Assembly (NCBI GenBank): GCA_041653635.1
Contig: JBAZFC010000001.1
Span: 744,001-808,000, forward strand
Direction of reading: 5' to 3'
DNA: 64,000 nt
Origin: CAIXOA01 sp041653635
Lineage (GTDB): Archaea; Micrarchaeota; Micrarchaeia; Anstonellales; Bilamarchaeaceae
Below the pieces are notes generated by a model. It had not been told where the DNA came from, did not search any database, and was given only the letters and a program-made list of their open reading frames with translations. Positions 52,207-61,478 of the stretch are shown in pieces. Numbering within the stretch: the first letter of the stretch is position 1; every line of letters begins with the position of its first letter. The translations under genes and the position numbers were made by a program.

Positions 52207-53472
52207 ATGCCCCTACTCTCACTGGCGAAGGCGTCCGCGGACGAGGCGGAGTCCTACACATCCGATTTTTCCACGCTCACTCTGGAATACGCGCACGGCT
52301 GCTTCACGGTCAAGCAGTTTTCCCATGAGAAGGGATATGCGCTGCGCGTTATAAAGGATAATAAACTCGGCTTCTCCTCCTGCAATTCTGATGATGGATT
52401 GCAGGGCGCGGTGGATGCGGCACTCCGCTCATCCGCGGCTTCCCCAGAAGTGAAATACTCCTTCCCCCATTCCCAAAAATACCCCTACCTGCGCACCAAG
52501 AACTGGGACATAGAAAAGCTGGACGAAAATTTCGCGATGGGGTGCGCGCAGCAGGTGGTGGATGCGATAAGGGAGAAGGCGGAGCCCGCGCGCGTCTCGC
52601 TCTCGCTCTATTTCGGGAAGGAGGAGATAGAAAACACAAATGGACTGTCCGCCTCCATGGACGGCAGCAGCTGTTCCGTGTATGCGGAGGCGAAGAAGGG
52701 CGACCTCTTCGGCTTCTCCTATTTTTCCTCCAGGCTCCTGCCGAAGGATTTCGGCGCCATAGGCCGGGAGGCCGCAACCATGGCGGCGGAGATGCAGGAC
52801 GCGAGGGCGCTCCCCACGGGCAAATACACGGTCTGCTTCTCCCCGTACTGCCTCTCGCAGCTCGTGGATTTCCTCCTCTTCCACTTATCTTCGGAAAACG
52901 TAAGGCGGGGCGTGTCCGCGCTCTCCAAAAGGAAAGGGGAAAGGGCGTTCAGCGAAAAGCTCACAGTCACGGATTCCCTCGCAGCCCAGGCGTCCGGGGC
53001 GTGGCCATTTGACGCCGAGGGCGTTTCCGCAAAAAGCACGGCGCTCATAGAAAAGGGAAAGGTGATGGATTTCCTTTTTGACACATACACCGCTGCGAGG
53101 ATGGGCGAGGAGAAGGAGGGCAGCTGCTCGCGCCCCAACTATTCAATGCTCCCCACGCCCTCCCAATCCAACATCGTAATAGAGAAGGGGGATTACCCTG
53201 CGCACCTCGCCTCGGATTGCCTTTATGTGGAGTCCTTCCACGGGATGCACACCTCAAATACCATAAGCGGGGATTTCGGGGTGCAGGCGGACATCGCTTT
53301 CTTCATGCGCGGCAAGGGCGAGAAGTTCCCGGTGACCAACATGCTGCTGACCGGAAACATATTTAACCTGTTTAATTCAATAGCCAACGTGGGCGACGCG
53401 CAGGAGACATGGGACGACCTCATCGCCCCGAAGATTTGGTTTTCCGGCGTCCAGCTCGTAGGCCCGAAGTGA
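52207..53472 (+). CDS. pmbA: TldE/PmbA-family protein
   Basis: 421 residues of the TldD/PmbA (TldE) superfamily. It has the N-terminal helix and strand region with GYALRVIKDNKLGFSS, NTNGLSASMDGSSCSVYAEA, the central VCFSPYCLSQLVDFLLFHLSSENVRRG and the C-terminal VESFHGMHTSNTISGDFGVQADIAFFMRGKG. The HExxxH zinc motif of TldD is absent, so this is the TldE-type partner; no TldD gene is in the window. CTTTAATA about 24 nt before the ATG suggests a leaderless start. It is followed by lonB, another protease. Confidence 0.88.
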   Translation: MPLLSLAKASADEAESYTSDFSTLTLEYAHGCFTVKQFSHEKGYALRVIKDNKLGFSSCNSDDGLQGAVDAALRSSAASPEVKYSFPHSQKYPYLRTKNWDIEKLDENFAMGCAQQVVDAIREKAEPARVSLSLYFGKEEIENTNGLSASMDGSSCSVYAEAKKGDLFGFSYFSSRLLPKDFGAIGREAATMAAEMQDARALPTGKYTVCFSPYCLSQLVDFLLFHLSSENVRRGVSALSKRKGERAFSEKLTVTDSLAAQASGAWPFDAEGVSAKSTALIEKGKVMDFLFDTYTAARMGEEKEGSCSRPNYSMLPTPSQSNIVIEKGDYPAHLASDCLYVESFHGMHTSNTISGDFGVQADIAFFMRGKGEKFPVTNMLLTGNIFNLFNSIANVGDAQETWDDLIAPKIWFSGVQLVGPK

Positions 53473-53475
53473 TTG

Positions 53476-55488
53476 ATGATGAAGAAGTTCAAGACAACGG
53501 AAGAGATAGAGGTTCCCTCAAAGCTCATAGACCAGGTCATAGGCCAGGACAAGGCAGTTGAAATCGTGAGGAAGGCGGCGAAGCAGAAGAGGCACGTTCT
53601 CCTCATAGGCCCGCCCGGCACCGGGAAGAGCATGCTGGCGCAGGCGATGGCCGAGCTGCTGCCAACCACCGACCTGCAGGACGTCCTCGCGTTTGACAAC
53701 CCGAACAACGAGAGCGAGCCGCTCATAAAGGCAGTTCCGTCGTTCCCGGACATGGAATACCTCATGAAGCACAGGGAGTACGTCCCCTATTATTCCCCGC
53801 AGGAGCTTCCGCTCATAGAGAAATATTCAAGGGAAAAGAAGTCGTCCCTCCTCCCCAAGGCGCTCAGGAATTCCCTGGGCAGGAGGATGTCGCAGGCGTT
53901 CCGCTCCTCCGAAAAACAGAAGGACAAGGAGGGCATCTCCCCGCTTTTCGTCCTGCTCGTGCTCGGCATAATAGCGATAATAGTGACGTTCCTGCTGGAA
54001 ATCCCCGAAGACCAGAAGGGGCTCGTCCTCATGGTCATATTCGGGCTCGCGATTTTCTACGCGCTTTCGTCCGCAGCCTCCGGGCTCTCCAAGAGGATGA
54101 TGCCACCGGTCGCGCGCCCCAATTTCAGGGTCATAGTGGACAACACCGGAAGGAGCACCTCCCCGTTCGTTGATGCGACGGGCAGCAAGGCGGGCGCCCT
54201 TTTGGGCGACGTGAAGCACGACCCGCTCCAGACCGGCGGCCTCGGAACCCCGGCCCATCTCCGCGTGGAGGCGGGAGCAATCCACAAGGCCAACAAGGGA
54301 GTTCTATTCATAGACGAAATCGCATCGCTCAAGATGAACTGGCAGGCGGACCTGCTCACCGCGATGCAGGAGAAAAAATACCCGATAACCGGGCAGAGCG
54401 AGCTCTCCTCCGGCGCACTCGTCAAAACCGAGCCCGCGCCCTCGGATTTCGTGCTCGTCGCCGCAGGCAACCTTCCGGACCTGCAGCACATCCATCCCGC
54501 GCTCCGTTCCAGGATACGGGGCGAAGGATATGAGGTTTATGTGGAGGACTCCATGGACGACACCCCCGCGAACGAGGACAACATAGCGAGGTTTGTCGCG
54601 CAGGAGGTTAGGAAGGACGGCAAGATACCTCCGTTCTCTTATGATGCGGTGCAGGAGGTCGTGGAGGAGGCGAGGAGCCTCTCCGGCAGGAGGAAGAAAT
54701 TCACGCTCAATTTCAGGGAGATAGGCGGGCTTGTGCGCGCGGCGGGCGATTTCGCAAAGGAGGAGGGCGCAAAATTCGTGGAGCCGGAGCACATCCGCAA
54801 GGGGCGCTCGGTCGCGAGGCCCATAGAATCCCAGGTGGTCGGGAAGATGGTGGAGCACAAGAAGGAATACCAGGTGTTCCAGACCAAGGGCTTCTCCGTT
54901 GGAAAAGTAAATGGGCTTGCGGTGCTGGGCGACGCCTTCTCCGGGCTCGTGCTGCCCATAGTCGCCGAAGTGACGCCATCCTCATCCAAGAGCGGCGGCA
55001 AGATAATAGCTACGGGAAAATTGGGCACCATCGCGAAGGAGGCGGTGGAGAACGTTTCCGCAATCATAAAGAAATACACGCAGAAGGACTTGTCCTCAAA
55101 AGACATCCACATCCAGTTCCTGCAAACGTATGAGGGCGTGGAGGGGGACTCCGCTTCCATTTCCATCGCAGTCGCCGTCATCTCCGACCTTGAACAAATC
55201 CCCGTGGATAATTCGTACGCAATGACCGGCTCGCTTTCAGTCCGGGGCGAAGTGCTCCCGGTCGGCGGCGTCACCGCGAAGGTTGAAGCGGCGCACGAGG
55301 CGGGCATAAGCAAGGTCCTGATTCCGACCGCGAACAAGCAGGATGTATACCTAAGGAGCGAGCTGAAGGGGAAGGTGCAGATTTTTGAGGCGTCCAACAT
55401 ACTGGATGTGCTCTCGCTGGTGCTGAAGGATTCCCCGCAGAAAAAGAAGCTGCTCTCGGACATAAAAAAGCAGTTCTCCGTACAGTAA
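53476..55488 (+). CDS. lonB: Archaeal Lon protease, membrane-bound LonB
   Basis: An ATP-dependent protease, 670 residues. The AAA+ domain has Walker A GPPGTGKS at about 45-52. Two transmembrane helices (about 157-195: LFVLLVLGIIAIIVTFLL and GLVLMVIFGLAIFYALSS) are inserted in it, as in archaeal LonB. Walker B-like VLFIDEIASL and sensor elements follow. The C-terminal protease domain has the Ser of EGDSASIS at about 559 and the Lys of GGVTAKVEAA at about 602 as the Ser-Lys dyad. The start is ATG 53476 or 53479, 3-6 bp after the pmbA stop, so the two are probably one operon. Confidence 0.95.
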   Translation: MMKKFKTTEEIEVPSKLIDQVIGQDKAVEIVRKAAKQKRHVLLIGPPGTGKSMLAQAMAELLPTTDLQDVLAFDNPNNESEPLIKAVPSFPDMEYLMKHREYVPYYSPQELPLIEKYSREKKSSLLPKALRNSLGRRMSQAFRSSEKQKDKEGISPLFVLLVLGIIAIIVTFLLEIPEDQKGLVLMVIFGLAIFYALSSAASGLSKRMMPPVARPNFRVIVDNTGRSTSPFVDATGSKAGALLGDVKHDPLQTGGLGTPAHLRVEAGAIHKANKGVLFIDEIASLKMNWQADLLTAMQEKKYPITGQSELSSGALVKTEPAPSDFVLVAAGNLPDLQHIHPALRSRIRGEGYEVYVEDSMDDTPANEDNIARFVAQEVRKDGKIPPFSYDAVQEVVEEARSLSGRRKKFTLNFREIGGLVRAAGDFAKEEGAKFVEPEHIRKGRSVARPIESQVVGKMVEHKKEYQVFQTKGFSVGKVNGLAVLGDAFSGLVLPIVAEVTPSSSKSGGKIIATGKLGTIAKEAVENVSAIIKKYTQKDLSSKDIHIQFLQTYEGVEGDSASISIAVAVISDLEQIPVDNSYAMTGSLSVRGEVLPVGGVTAKVEAAHEAGISKVLIPTANKQDVYLRSELKGKVQIFEASNILDVLSLVLKDSPQKKKLLSDIKKQFSVQ

Positions 55489-55517
55489 TCCGCTGTGGCT
55501 AATCCGCAATCCCAACC

Positions 55518-56756
55518 CTAATACGCCTTCACGAATATGCTCTCTTCAATTGAATAGATGTGCCTGAACGCGAAGCTGAACCTCCTCCCGAGCGGGTTCT
55601 GGAGGATTAACTGCTCCTTCCTCGCATCCACGCCTATGACTTTTCCGACGAAATTGCCGTTCTCGTTTATCACTTCCTTGCCCTCCAGCTTCATGGAGAG
55701 GATGCTCCCCTTCCTTATCATTCCTATGATCATTATCGCGGTGTAGCCGATTACCAGCCCCACCACTATCGCGAGCAAGAAGTCGCCGAAGCTCACGTAC
55801 GGCTCATCAAGGTTCAGCACCCACTGCGCCCCTATGCTCAATATCATCGCCGTAAGCAGGAGCGCGATTGCATACAGCGCGTACCTTGTGACGATGAACT
55901 TCTTGTTCTCCGTTATTGCATCTATCGTCTTCCCGCCTATCACCAGCAGCGCCATCCAGGGCAGGAGGAACAGCAGGGACTTCAGCACGTATGCAACCGT
56001 CTTCCCCCCGTCCAGCCCGAGGTTCGCCGCCTCTGTGTATGCCTCCTGCGCCGCCCACAGCGAGATGAGCAGCAGCGCGAACGCGGAAATATAAGCGAGC
56101 CAGCTCGTCTTCTCTATTGAGAAGCGGAATTCCCTCGCTATTGAGAATATGTGCTCCTCTATCCCGAACCCCTTTATGAGCAGGTACAGCCCGATTAGCA
56201 CGCCGACGGGCTTCCAGCCCAGGTCCAGCAGGCTGGACACCGAGAACAGCAGTATGAGTATCGCAGGAACCCCGAAAATAATCCTCGCATAATACGGGTC
56301 CTTGAGCTTCTCCAGCATGACGAAGTACGTCTTTTCCAGTTCCTTCGCCTGCTTCATGACCACGACTTTTACGGCGTCTATCTTGATGCGCGAGCGGATG
56401 ATGGGCATTATCTCCTCGTCCGATGCGCCGTCCGACACGAAGACGCAGCTCTCCGCCGGTATCTCCGCGAGAATCTTGTTCAGCTGGCCGCTTATCTCCA
56501 AATCCGCCTTGTAGCCCAGCTTCTTGTGCCCGGTGAGCGTCACTATTTCAACATTCTTCTTCTCCGCCTTCAGCTGGTCGTACATCCTTATGGCTGAGAA
56601 TATGGCGTTCGCATCCGTATCTTCCGGGTCCGCGAGCGCGAGCTTCGTCGCGCCCTCCAGGTTCTCCTCCCTCCCGATGAGCGGGCCGCTCACCTTCGCC
56701 TTTTCGTAGAGGTCGTTGTCCCTGTCTATGCATAGGACCAGTATGGGCTTTACCAT
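55518..56756 (-). CDS. DUF373-family membrane protein
   Basis: 412 residues. The N-terminal ~140 residues form a soluble Rossmann-like domain (VKPILVLCIDRDNDLYEKA, VSGPLIGREENL, VEIVTLTGHKKLGYKADLEI, CVFVSDGASDEEIMPIIRSR) typical of archaeal DUF373. Six or so transmembrane helices follow, then a C-terminal small beta domain (GKEVINENGNFVGKVIGVD). Function unknown. ATG 56756 is chosen because a GATTTAAAAAG box is centred 27 nt upstream; the frame from 56777 would start at it. Confidence 0.85.
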   Translation of the reverse strand: MVKPILVLCIDRDNDLYEKAKVSGPLIGREENLEGATKLALADPEDTDANAIFSAIRMYDQLKAEKKNVEIVTLTGHKKLGYKADLEISGQLNKILAEIPAESCVFVSDGASDEEIMPIIRSRIKIDAVKVVVMKQAKELEKTYFVMLEKLKDPYYARIIFGVPAILILLFSVSSLLDLGWKPVGVLIGLYLLIKGFGIEEHIFSIAREFRFSIEKTSWLAYISAFALLLISLWAAQEAYTEAANLGLDGGKTVAYVLKSLLFLLPWMALLVIGGKTIDAITENKKFIVTRYALYAIALLLTAMILSIGAQWVLNLDEPYVSFGDFLLAIVVGLVIGYTAIMIIGMIRKGSILSMKLEGKEVINENGNFVGKVIGVDARKEQLILQNPLGRRFSFAFRHIYSIEESIFVKAY

Positions 56757-56826
56757 CGTTCTTTTTCTCCCCACCATTCTTTTTAAATCTTCTTGACCTA
56801 ATCTTTACTTCTACTGAGTGGATTGC

Positions 56827-57387
56827 ATGGAAGAGAAAAAGGTTTTGCTGCCCGGTGACCATGTCGGCCCGGGAGAGGTGTATGCCGAGGGCGCATCCAC
56901 CTACACGGAGAAGGACGAGGTTTACGCCTCCACGCTGGGCGTGCTTGACGAGCAGGCGAGGGGCCTGAAGACCCGCTTCAGGAAGATACAGATTGAGCGG
57001 GGCAGCATCGTCTACGGGATAGTCCTCAGCGTCTTTGAGAATTTCGCCATACTCGGGATAATGCCGGAGAAAAGCCCCGACGGGAAATACGCGGGCATCC
57101 CGGACGGCAAGATACTCGTGAAGTTCGCCTCCAAGGAATACACCCGCTCCATGAGGGACGCATTCAAGGTCGGCGACCTCGTGCGCGCGAAGGTGACGGA
57201 CGTGGACGGCGACACCGCGATGCTCACCACCGCCTACCCCGAATACGGGGTGATAAAGGCGTTCTGCTCGAAGGACAAGACCCCGCTCGTGAAGCAGGGC
57301 AGGGACCTGGCGTGCCCGCTCTGCAAGGGGATAGAGAGGCGCAAGCTCGCAACAGATTATAGGTCTTTCGGGAAAATCAACCTCTGA
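56827..57387 (+). CDS. csl4: Exosome RNA-binding protein Csl4
   Basis: Cap subunit of the archaeal RNA exosome, 186 residues. An N-terminal domain (VLLPGDHVGPGEVYAEGASTY) is followed by the S1 RNA-binding domain (RGSIVYGIVLSVFENFAIL to VKVTDVDGDTAMLT region). A C-terminal zinc ribbon comes last. The ribbon reads FCSKDKTPL..LACPLCKGIERRKL, so the first CxxC has lost its second cysteine and only three Cys remain. The start is ATG 56827. It precedes rpoL by 9 bp, a common archaeal gene order. Confidence 0.93.
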   Translation: MEEKKVLLPGDHVGPGEVYAEGASTYTEKDEVYASTLGVLDEQARGLKTRFRKIQIERGSIVYGIVLSVFENFAILGIMPEKSPDGKYAGIPDGKILVKFASKEYTRSMRDAFKVGDLVRAKVTDVDGDTAMLTTAYPEYGVIKAFCSKDKTPLVKQGRDLACPLCKGIERRKLATDYRSFGKINL

Positions 57388-57396
57388 GGTGCTTGA

Positions 57397-57669
57397 TTGG
57401 AACTGAAAATAATCTCCTCATCGGACAAGGAACTGGAATTTGAGATAGTGGGCGGCGAATATACGCTGGCCGAGCTCCTCACCTCCCGCCTCAACGACAA
57501 GAAGGAAGTGGAGTTCGCGTCCTACCGCGTCGCGCACCCGCTCGTGGCGAACCCGCGCATATACGTGCGCGTCTCCTCGGGAAAGGCGGCGAAGCTGGTT
57601 TCCGAGACGCTGGACGAGATAAGGGCAGAGGTCGCGGATTTCAGGGAATCCATCGCAAAGGGCAAGTGA
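57397..57669 (+). CDS. rpoL: DNA-directed RNA polymerase subunit L
   Basis: Homologue of Rpb11/RpoL, 90 residues, which dimerises with subunit D to nucleate polymerase assembly. It reads LKIISSSDKELEFEIVGGEYTLAELL and then VAHPLVANPRIYVRV, the conserved region that contacts RpoD, followed by a C-terminal helix. Translation starts at TTG 57397, preceded by GAGGTG. It lies between csl4 and the signal peptidase gene in one operon. Confidence 0.94.
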   Translation: MELKIISSSDKELEFEIVGGEYTLAELLTSRLNDKKEVEFASYRVAHPLVANPRIYVRVSSGKAAKLVSETLDEIRAEVADFRESIAKGK

Positions 57670-57679
57670 GGCCTCGCGC

Positions 57680-58684
57680 ATGCAAGGGAAGGCGCCGGCC
57701 AAGCCCGAATTCCTTTCGGGCCTCCTTGACAAATTCTCCACCGACTGGGTGTACCAGTTCGCGCTCATAGGCATGACGCTCGCGCTGTACGTGCTCACCA
57801 AGAATTCCTTTTTCGGCGTCCTGGTATTGCTTGAGCTTCTTTTCATCGTCGCCCTGGAGATAAGGCACGGCGTGAAAAAACACGGATGGAAGGCTGAGCT
57901 GAAGGACATCGCCATCTCGCTCGGCGCCATACTATTGCTCTGGTTCGCCGCGATGTTCGTGATGGGGACCCCCGTCCCCCTCAACGCCGTGGTTTCGTGC
58001 AGCATGCTCCCAAACATAGAAAGGGGCGACATGGTTTTCGTGCAGGGCGCTGCGCCCATAGGATACGATGTGCAGCTGGCCGGGGCGGAGTTCGCGCAGC
58101 TGAACGCCTCTCCAACCGTGCATCTTCCGGACGGCTCCACGCTTGAGCTCAAGGGCTCATTATACACCTATTGCGCACAGTTCCCCACCGGGCAGATGTG
58201 CAGGCAGTTCTTCTCGCAACCGGAATCCTTTTACGAAACCCGCGGGCCGTTCCTTTTCCAATACGGCAAATGCACGCGCGAGAACAGGGAGGGCCGCTTC
58301 TCCTACCAGACGCCCTGCCTTGAATACGTGGAATTCAACGGAACGAAATACTACACCGACCTTTCCCATGATACCATAGTCTATGCGCCGGCGCAGGGCG
58401 ACCTATACTCCCTTGCGGGCGACATAATCCACCGCGTATATTTCACCGTGCACGTGGGCGATTCCACCTTCTACCTCACAAAAGGGGACAACAACCCCGT
58501 AATGGACATACAGGAATACGGCTATGCGCTTGAGATGGGCAACTCCCCGCCCGGGCAGTTCCAATACAAGGGAAAGATAATCGGGAGGATGCCCTTCATC
58601 GGATATTTGAAACTGTTCACGGCGGGCTTCTTCTCCGAAACTGCGAACTGCGATTCAACGCTCGCAATGCCCGTTCGTCAGTGA
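57680..58684 (+). CDS. Signal peptidase I (Sec11-like)
   Basis: 334 residues. Three or so N-terminal hydrophobic segments (about 25-45, 46-60, 83-102) precede the S26 catalytic domain. The nucleophile serine is in VVSCSMLPNIERGDMVFVQ (S-x-S-M-x-P, about 106-111). A later GDIIHRVYF carries His at about 250 in place of the bacterial lysine, as in archaeal and ER enzymes, and TKGDNNPVMD closes the core. A long insertion (about 125-240, with CRQF, CTREN and CLEY cysteines) between the two is unusual. It is the third gene of the csl4-rpoL operon, 10 bp after rpoL. Confidence 0.88.
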   Translation: MQGKAPAKPEFLSGLLDKFSTDWVYQFALIGMTLALYVLTKNSFFGVLVLLELLFIVALEIRHGVKKHGWKAELKDIAISLGAILLLWFAAMFVMGTPVPLNAVVSCSMLPNIERGDMVFVQGAAPIGYDVQLAGAEFAQLNASPTVHLPDGSTLELKGSLYTYCAQFPTGQMCRQFFSQPESFYETRGPFLFQYGKCTRENREGRFSYQTPCLEYVEFNGTKYYTDLSHDTIVYAPAQGDLYSLAGDIIHRVYFTVHVGDSTFYLTKGDNNPVMDIQEYGYALEMGNSPPGQFQYKGKIIGRMPFIGYLKLFTAGFFSETANCDSTLAMPVRQ

Positions 58685-58721
58685 TGCCCGCCACCGCAGG
58701 AATTTGCGCCCTGCGCCACCA

Positions 58722-59501
58722 TTACCCGTAATGGACGTCCTTCTCCCTGCGCACCATCATCAAATCGTTTATTTCGGACAAGTATGCGTCCTTGTCCTGC
58801 GCGCTCAGGTTGCTCCCCTTCAGCTTGTCCTCCCAGTCCCTCAGGGCGAAGATGAACCTCTCGTTCTTGTCCGCATATTTCGCATACGCGATAAGCACGT
58901 CCAGCGCGTAGAAGGATTCGCAGTTCTCCAGCGCCTCCACCGCCGCATTCCGCAGCATCTGGAGCCCCTGCTGCTCCCCGCTCATGTAGAAAGCGAGGTG
59001 GCGGGAAATCAGCTTTGCCGCGCCCGTATCCCCTATCTCGCCGAGGAGGAAGAGCAGCTCCACCGTCCCCTCCAGAGAGTTTGTGTAATTGAAAATGGAG
59101 CGGTACACGTGCTTCCTCACGTCCATCACTTCCACTTTCTCCCCGAGCACCTTTTTGAAGAAATCAAAGTTCTCCATCGCGCGCATGTTCGCCGCCTTCG
59201 CGAGGTGCTCGTGCGTTATGAACAATATGAATTGGCGCACCACGTCGTCGCCCTTGGAATAGGTTTCAATGACCAGCTTTTTCGCCGCCTCCACCTCCAC
59301 CCTTTTCCTGAGTATCGGGTATGAGTTTATGAGCCCCAGCGCGCCCTCGGCCTCCTTCATGAGGCGCTTCCTCTTCTCAAGCAGCTCCTTGGATACTTTT
59401 GGCTGCCCTTCGGCAGCGGGTGCGGCCCGCGCAGGCGACGAATCTTTCCCCGCCTTCCTTGCAGGCGCCTTCTTTTTTGCAGTAGAAGCCCTCTTTTTCA
59501 T
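58722..59501 (-). CDS. Helical protein with basic N-terminus
   Basis: 259 residues. The first 35 are Lys/Ala/Pro-rich (KKRASTAKKKAPARK) and resemble histone-tail-like DNA- or RNA-binding extensions. The rest is a helical bundle or HEAT-like array (VVRQFILFITHEHLAKAANMRAME, GTVELLFLLGEIGDTGAAKLISRHLAFYM, MLRNAAVEALENCESFYALDVLIAYAKYAD). A TTTTTTAACC box is about 27 nt upstream. Function unknown; it belongs with the helical family repeated in this window. Confidence 0.65.
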   Translation of the reverse strand: MKKRASTAKKKAPARKAGKDSSPARAAPAAEGQPKVSKELLEKRKRLMKEAEGALGLINSYPILRKRVEVEAAKKLVIETYSKGDDVVRQFILFITHEHLAKAANMRAMENFDFFKKVLGEKVEVMDVRKHVYRSIFNYTNSLEGTVELLFLLGEIGDTGAAKLISRHLAFYMSGEQQGLQMLRNAAVEALENCESFYALDVLIAYAKYADKNERFIFALRDWEDKLKGSNLSAQDKDAYLSEINDLMMVRREKDVHYG

Positions 59502-59533
59502 AATCCGCCCTTTCTTCGCGAGCGGTTAAAAAA

Positions 59534-61366
59534 CTAGCACTTCAGCTTTTCCGCTTCACGTGGTGCGCAGACCTTCCCATCCTGCGGAGGGTCGCTCTTC
59601 CTCGGCTTCGGCAGCCTGCTCGCCCGCCCCGGCTGCACGATCTCCAGGAAAAGCTGTGAAACCCTGGCCACATGGAGAATTTCCGCGGCCTTCGCAGTGA
59701 GCCCATCCGGCTTCACGAACTGCATAACGCCCGCGTGTATGCGCGCCCTCTTCCCCGCGTCAATCCTTTCGGGCACCATGGATTCCACGAGCTCTACGAA
59801 GCCCTCCACATTCTCTGGCGTGAATTTCCCCTCCATAAGCATCTCCATCGCCCTTGCAAGGCCCTGGTCCATGCGTTTTGCATCTGGATGCCTGACCATC
59901 GCCATGCACAGGGACCATTCCGCATCCGCCCCGAGCTTGCCCCTTGGAATCGCATCAAAGAGCGCAGCCATCGTGCCTGCCCCCTTTTCCGCATCGGTAA
60001 TCCTGTTTGCGCGCCTGGCAAGCTCCGCCATCTGCTCCGGAGAAAGCTCGCTATTCTTGCAGAGCTCCATCGCCACTAACCATGCCTGCCTGGATATCTC
60101 CGGCATCGTATCTTCGGTGAATTCAAGCAGGAGTTCCTCTTGATCATTGTCCAGCCGAAAGCCTGACCGCATGCCTTCAAGAATATTCGCAAGTGCGGGC
60201 ACCCGCGCCTCGCCTTTTTCGTACCTGCCCACGGTATCAATCCATTCGCCAGCCCTCCTCTTGGAAAGCACCCTTGCCGCAACCACGTTGCCCTTCGCGC
60301 CCTCAGCCTGCATCTCAACGTAATCCATCTGCTCGCCGTCCAATTTCCCGTTGTCCAGCATCCACTCCGCCAGCTCCCATGCGAGCGACGCTATCTTTGG
60401 CTCGCCGTCCTCCACCATCCTGAGCAGCATGCTGCACTCATCCCTGCCGAGGTGGATGCCCACGCTTATTTTGGAATCCGGCTCCGCGCGCGCGGCCTCC
60501 GCCGCATTCCGGAACGCCGCCTCCCTTGCTTCCGGGTCCATCTCAGCGTAGCAGAAATTTATGAGCGAATGCACATCCCGCGCCGCAATAAGGACTTTCA
60601 CCAACTCGCGCCTCACAGCGGCGCTCCTGCTCTCCGGGAATTTCGCGGCTTCCGCCATCTGTTCATCAAGCAGTTCCTTGTATCCTTCCAGCAGCGACTC
60701 ATCCTGGGCCATCTTCCCGGCCCATTCCGCCTCCGCCTTTGAGGAGATTTCGCCGAGCTTCGCCCGCTTCTCGGCAATCCTGATTTCCATAGCTTCCGCA
60801 GTATCTGAGGCTATCTCCCGGTCCAGCTCATCCTCCACGTCGTCCCAGCCGTCGCCTTCCGCGCCGCTCGCCTCCTTCGGCTTGCTTACGTGAAGCCCCT
60901 CCAGCCTGCGCTCCAGTTCTGCAATCTCCTCCTCCAGCGCCAGCTCCGCCGCGCCCTTCTCCCGCGCGGACATGAGATTGTTGATGGCCTTGCCTATGAG
61001 GGATACGACTTCCCGCGTGTCCTTGCCGATGTCCTCCAGCCGCCCGAGCGCAAGTGCCTCCTCGGTCCGCAGGTCCGCGGCGCGGCTCTCCGCCGTTTCT
61101 TTCAGTTCCCACTCATCGTCGTTCTCAGGGGGCATGGTTGAAAATGCGAAAAGCGCCGCCTCAATCCACGGCTCCTCGAGCTGGGGGTATCTCTGCGCGA
61201 GCCCGAACTGCCCGAGTATCAGCCTCTTCCCCTCCGCAATCGTGCGGGGGAACTCGTCCTTCACGCCTATTTTTACCCGATGCCTGGCCGTGGCTATTGC
61301 CTGGTACGCATCGCCCCTCTCCTTGAATCCCTTGCCCCAAAGCAGGTGGTCCTTCTGCTCAGCCAT
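59534..61366 (-). CDS. Large helical-repeat protein, function unknown
   Basis: 610 residues, almost wholly helical and acidic. There is a coiled-coil-like stretch at about 140-250 (LALEEEIAELERRLEGL and following). HEAT-like segments then repeat through the C-terminal half (SLAWELAEWMLDNGKLDGEQMDYVEMQ, QAWLVAMELCKNSELSPEQMAELARRA). The end is basic and Pro-rich. ATATATAAATA lies about 40 nt before the ATG at 61366. It resembles the 526-residue protein at 17670-19250 in composition. No known domain. Confidence 0.65.
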   Translation of the reverse strand: MAEQKDHLLWGKGFKERGDAYQAIATARHRVKIGVKDEFPRTIAEGKRLILGQFGLAQRYPQLEEPWIEAALFAFSTMPPENDDEWELKETAESRAADLRTEEALALGRLEDIGKDTREVVSLIGKAINNLMSAREKGAAELALEEEIAELERRLEGLHVSKPKEASGAEGDGWDDVEDELDREIASDTAEAMEIRIAEKRAKLGEISSKAEAEWAGKMAQDESLLEGYKELLDEQMAEAAKFPESRSAAVRRELVKVLIAARDVHSLINFCYAEMDPEAREAAFRNAAEAARAEPDSKISVGIHLGRDECSMLLRMVEDGEPKIASLAWELAEWMLDNGKLDGEQMDYVEMQAEGAKGNVVAARVLSKRRAGEWIDTVGRYEKGEARVPALANILEGMRSGFRLDNDQEELLLEFTEDTMPEISRQAWLVAMELCKNSELSPEQMAELARRANRITDAEKGAGTMAALFDAIPRGKLGADAEWSLCMAMVRHPDAKRMDQGLARAMEMLMEGKFTPENVEGFVELVESMVPERIDAGKRARIHAGVMQFVKPDGLTAKAAEILHVARVSQLFLEIVQPGRASRLPKPRKSDPPQDGKVCAPREAEKLKC

Positions 61367-61478
61367 CAGTATCGTGCATATTCATGAAGGAGGTTATTTA
61401 TATATTTTTCCATTTTCAAACACGGCACGTCGTGCCTTTAAAAACCATTTCACCCTAATTTACCATGGTGCGTATCTG

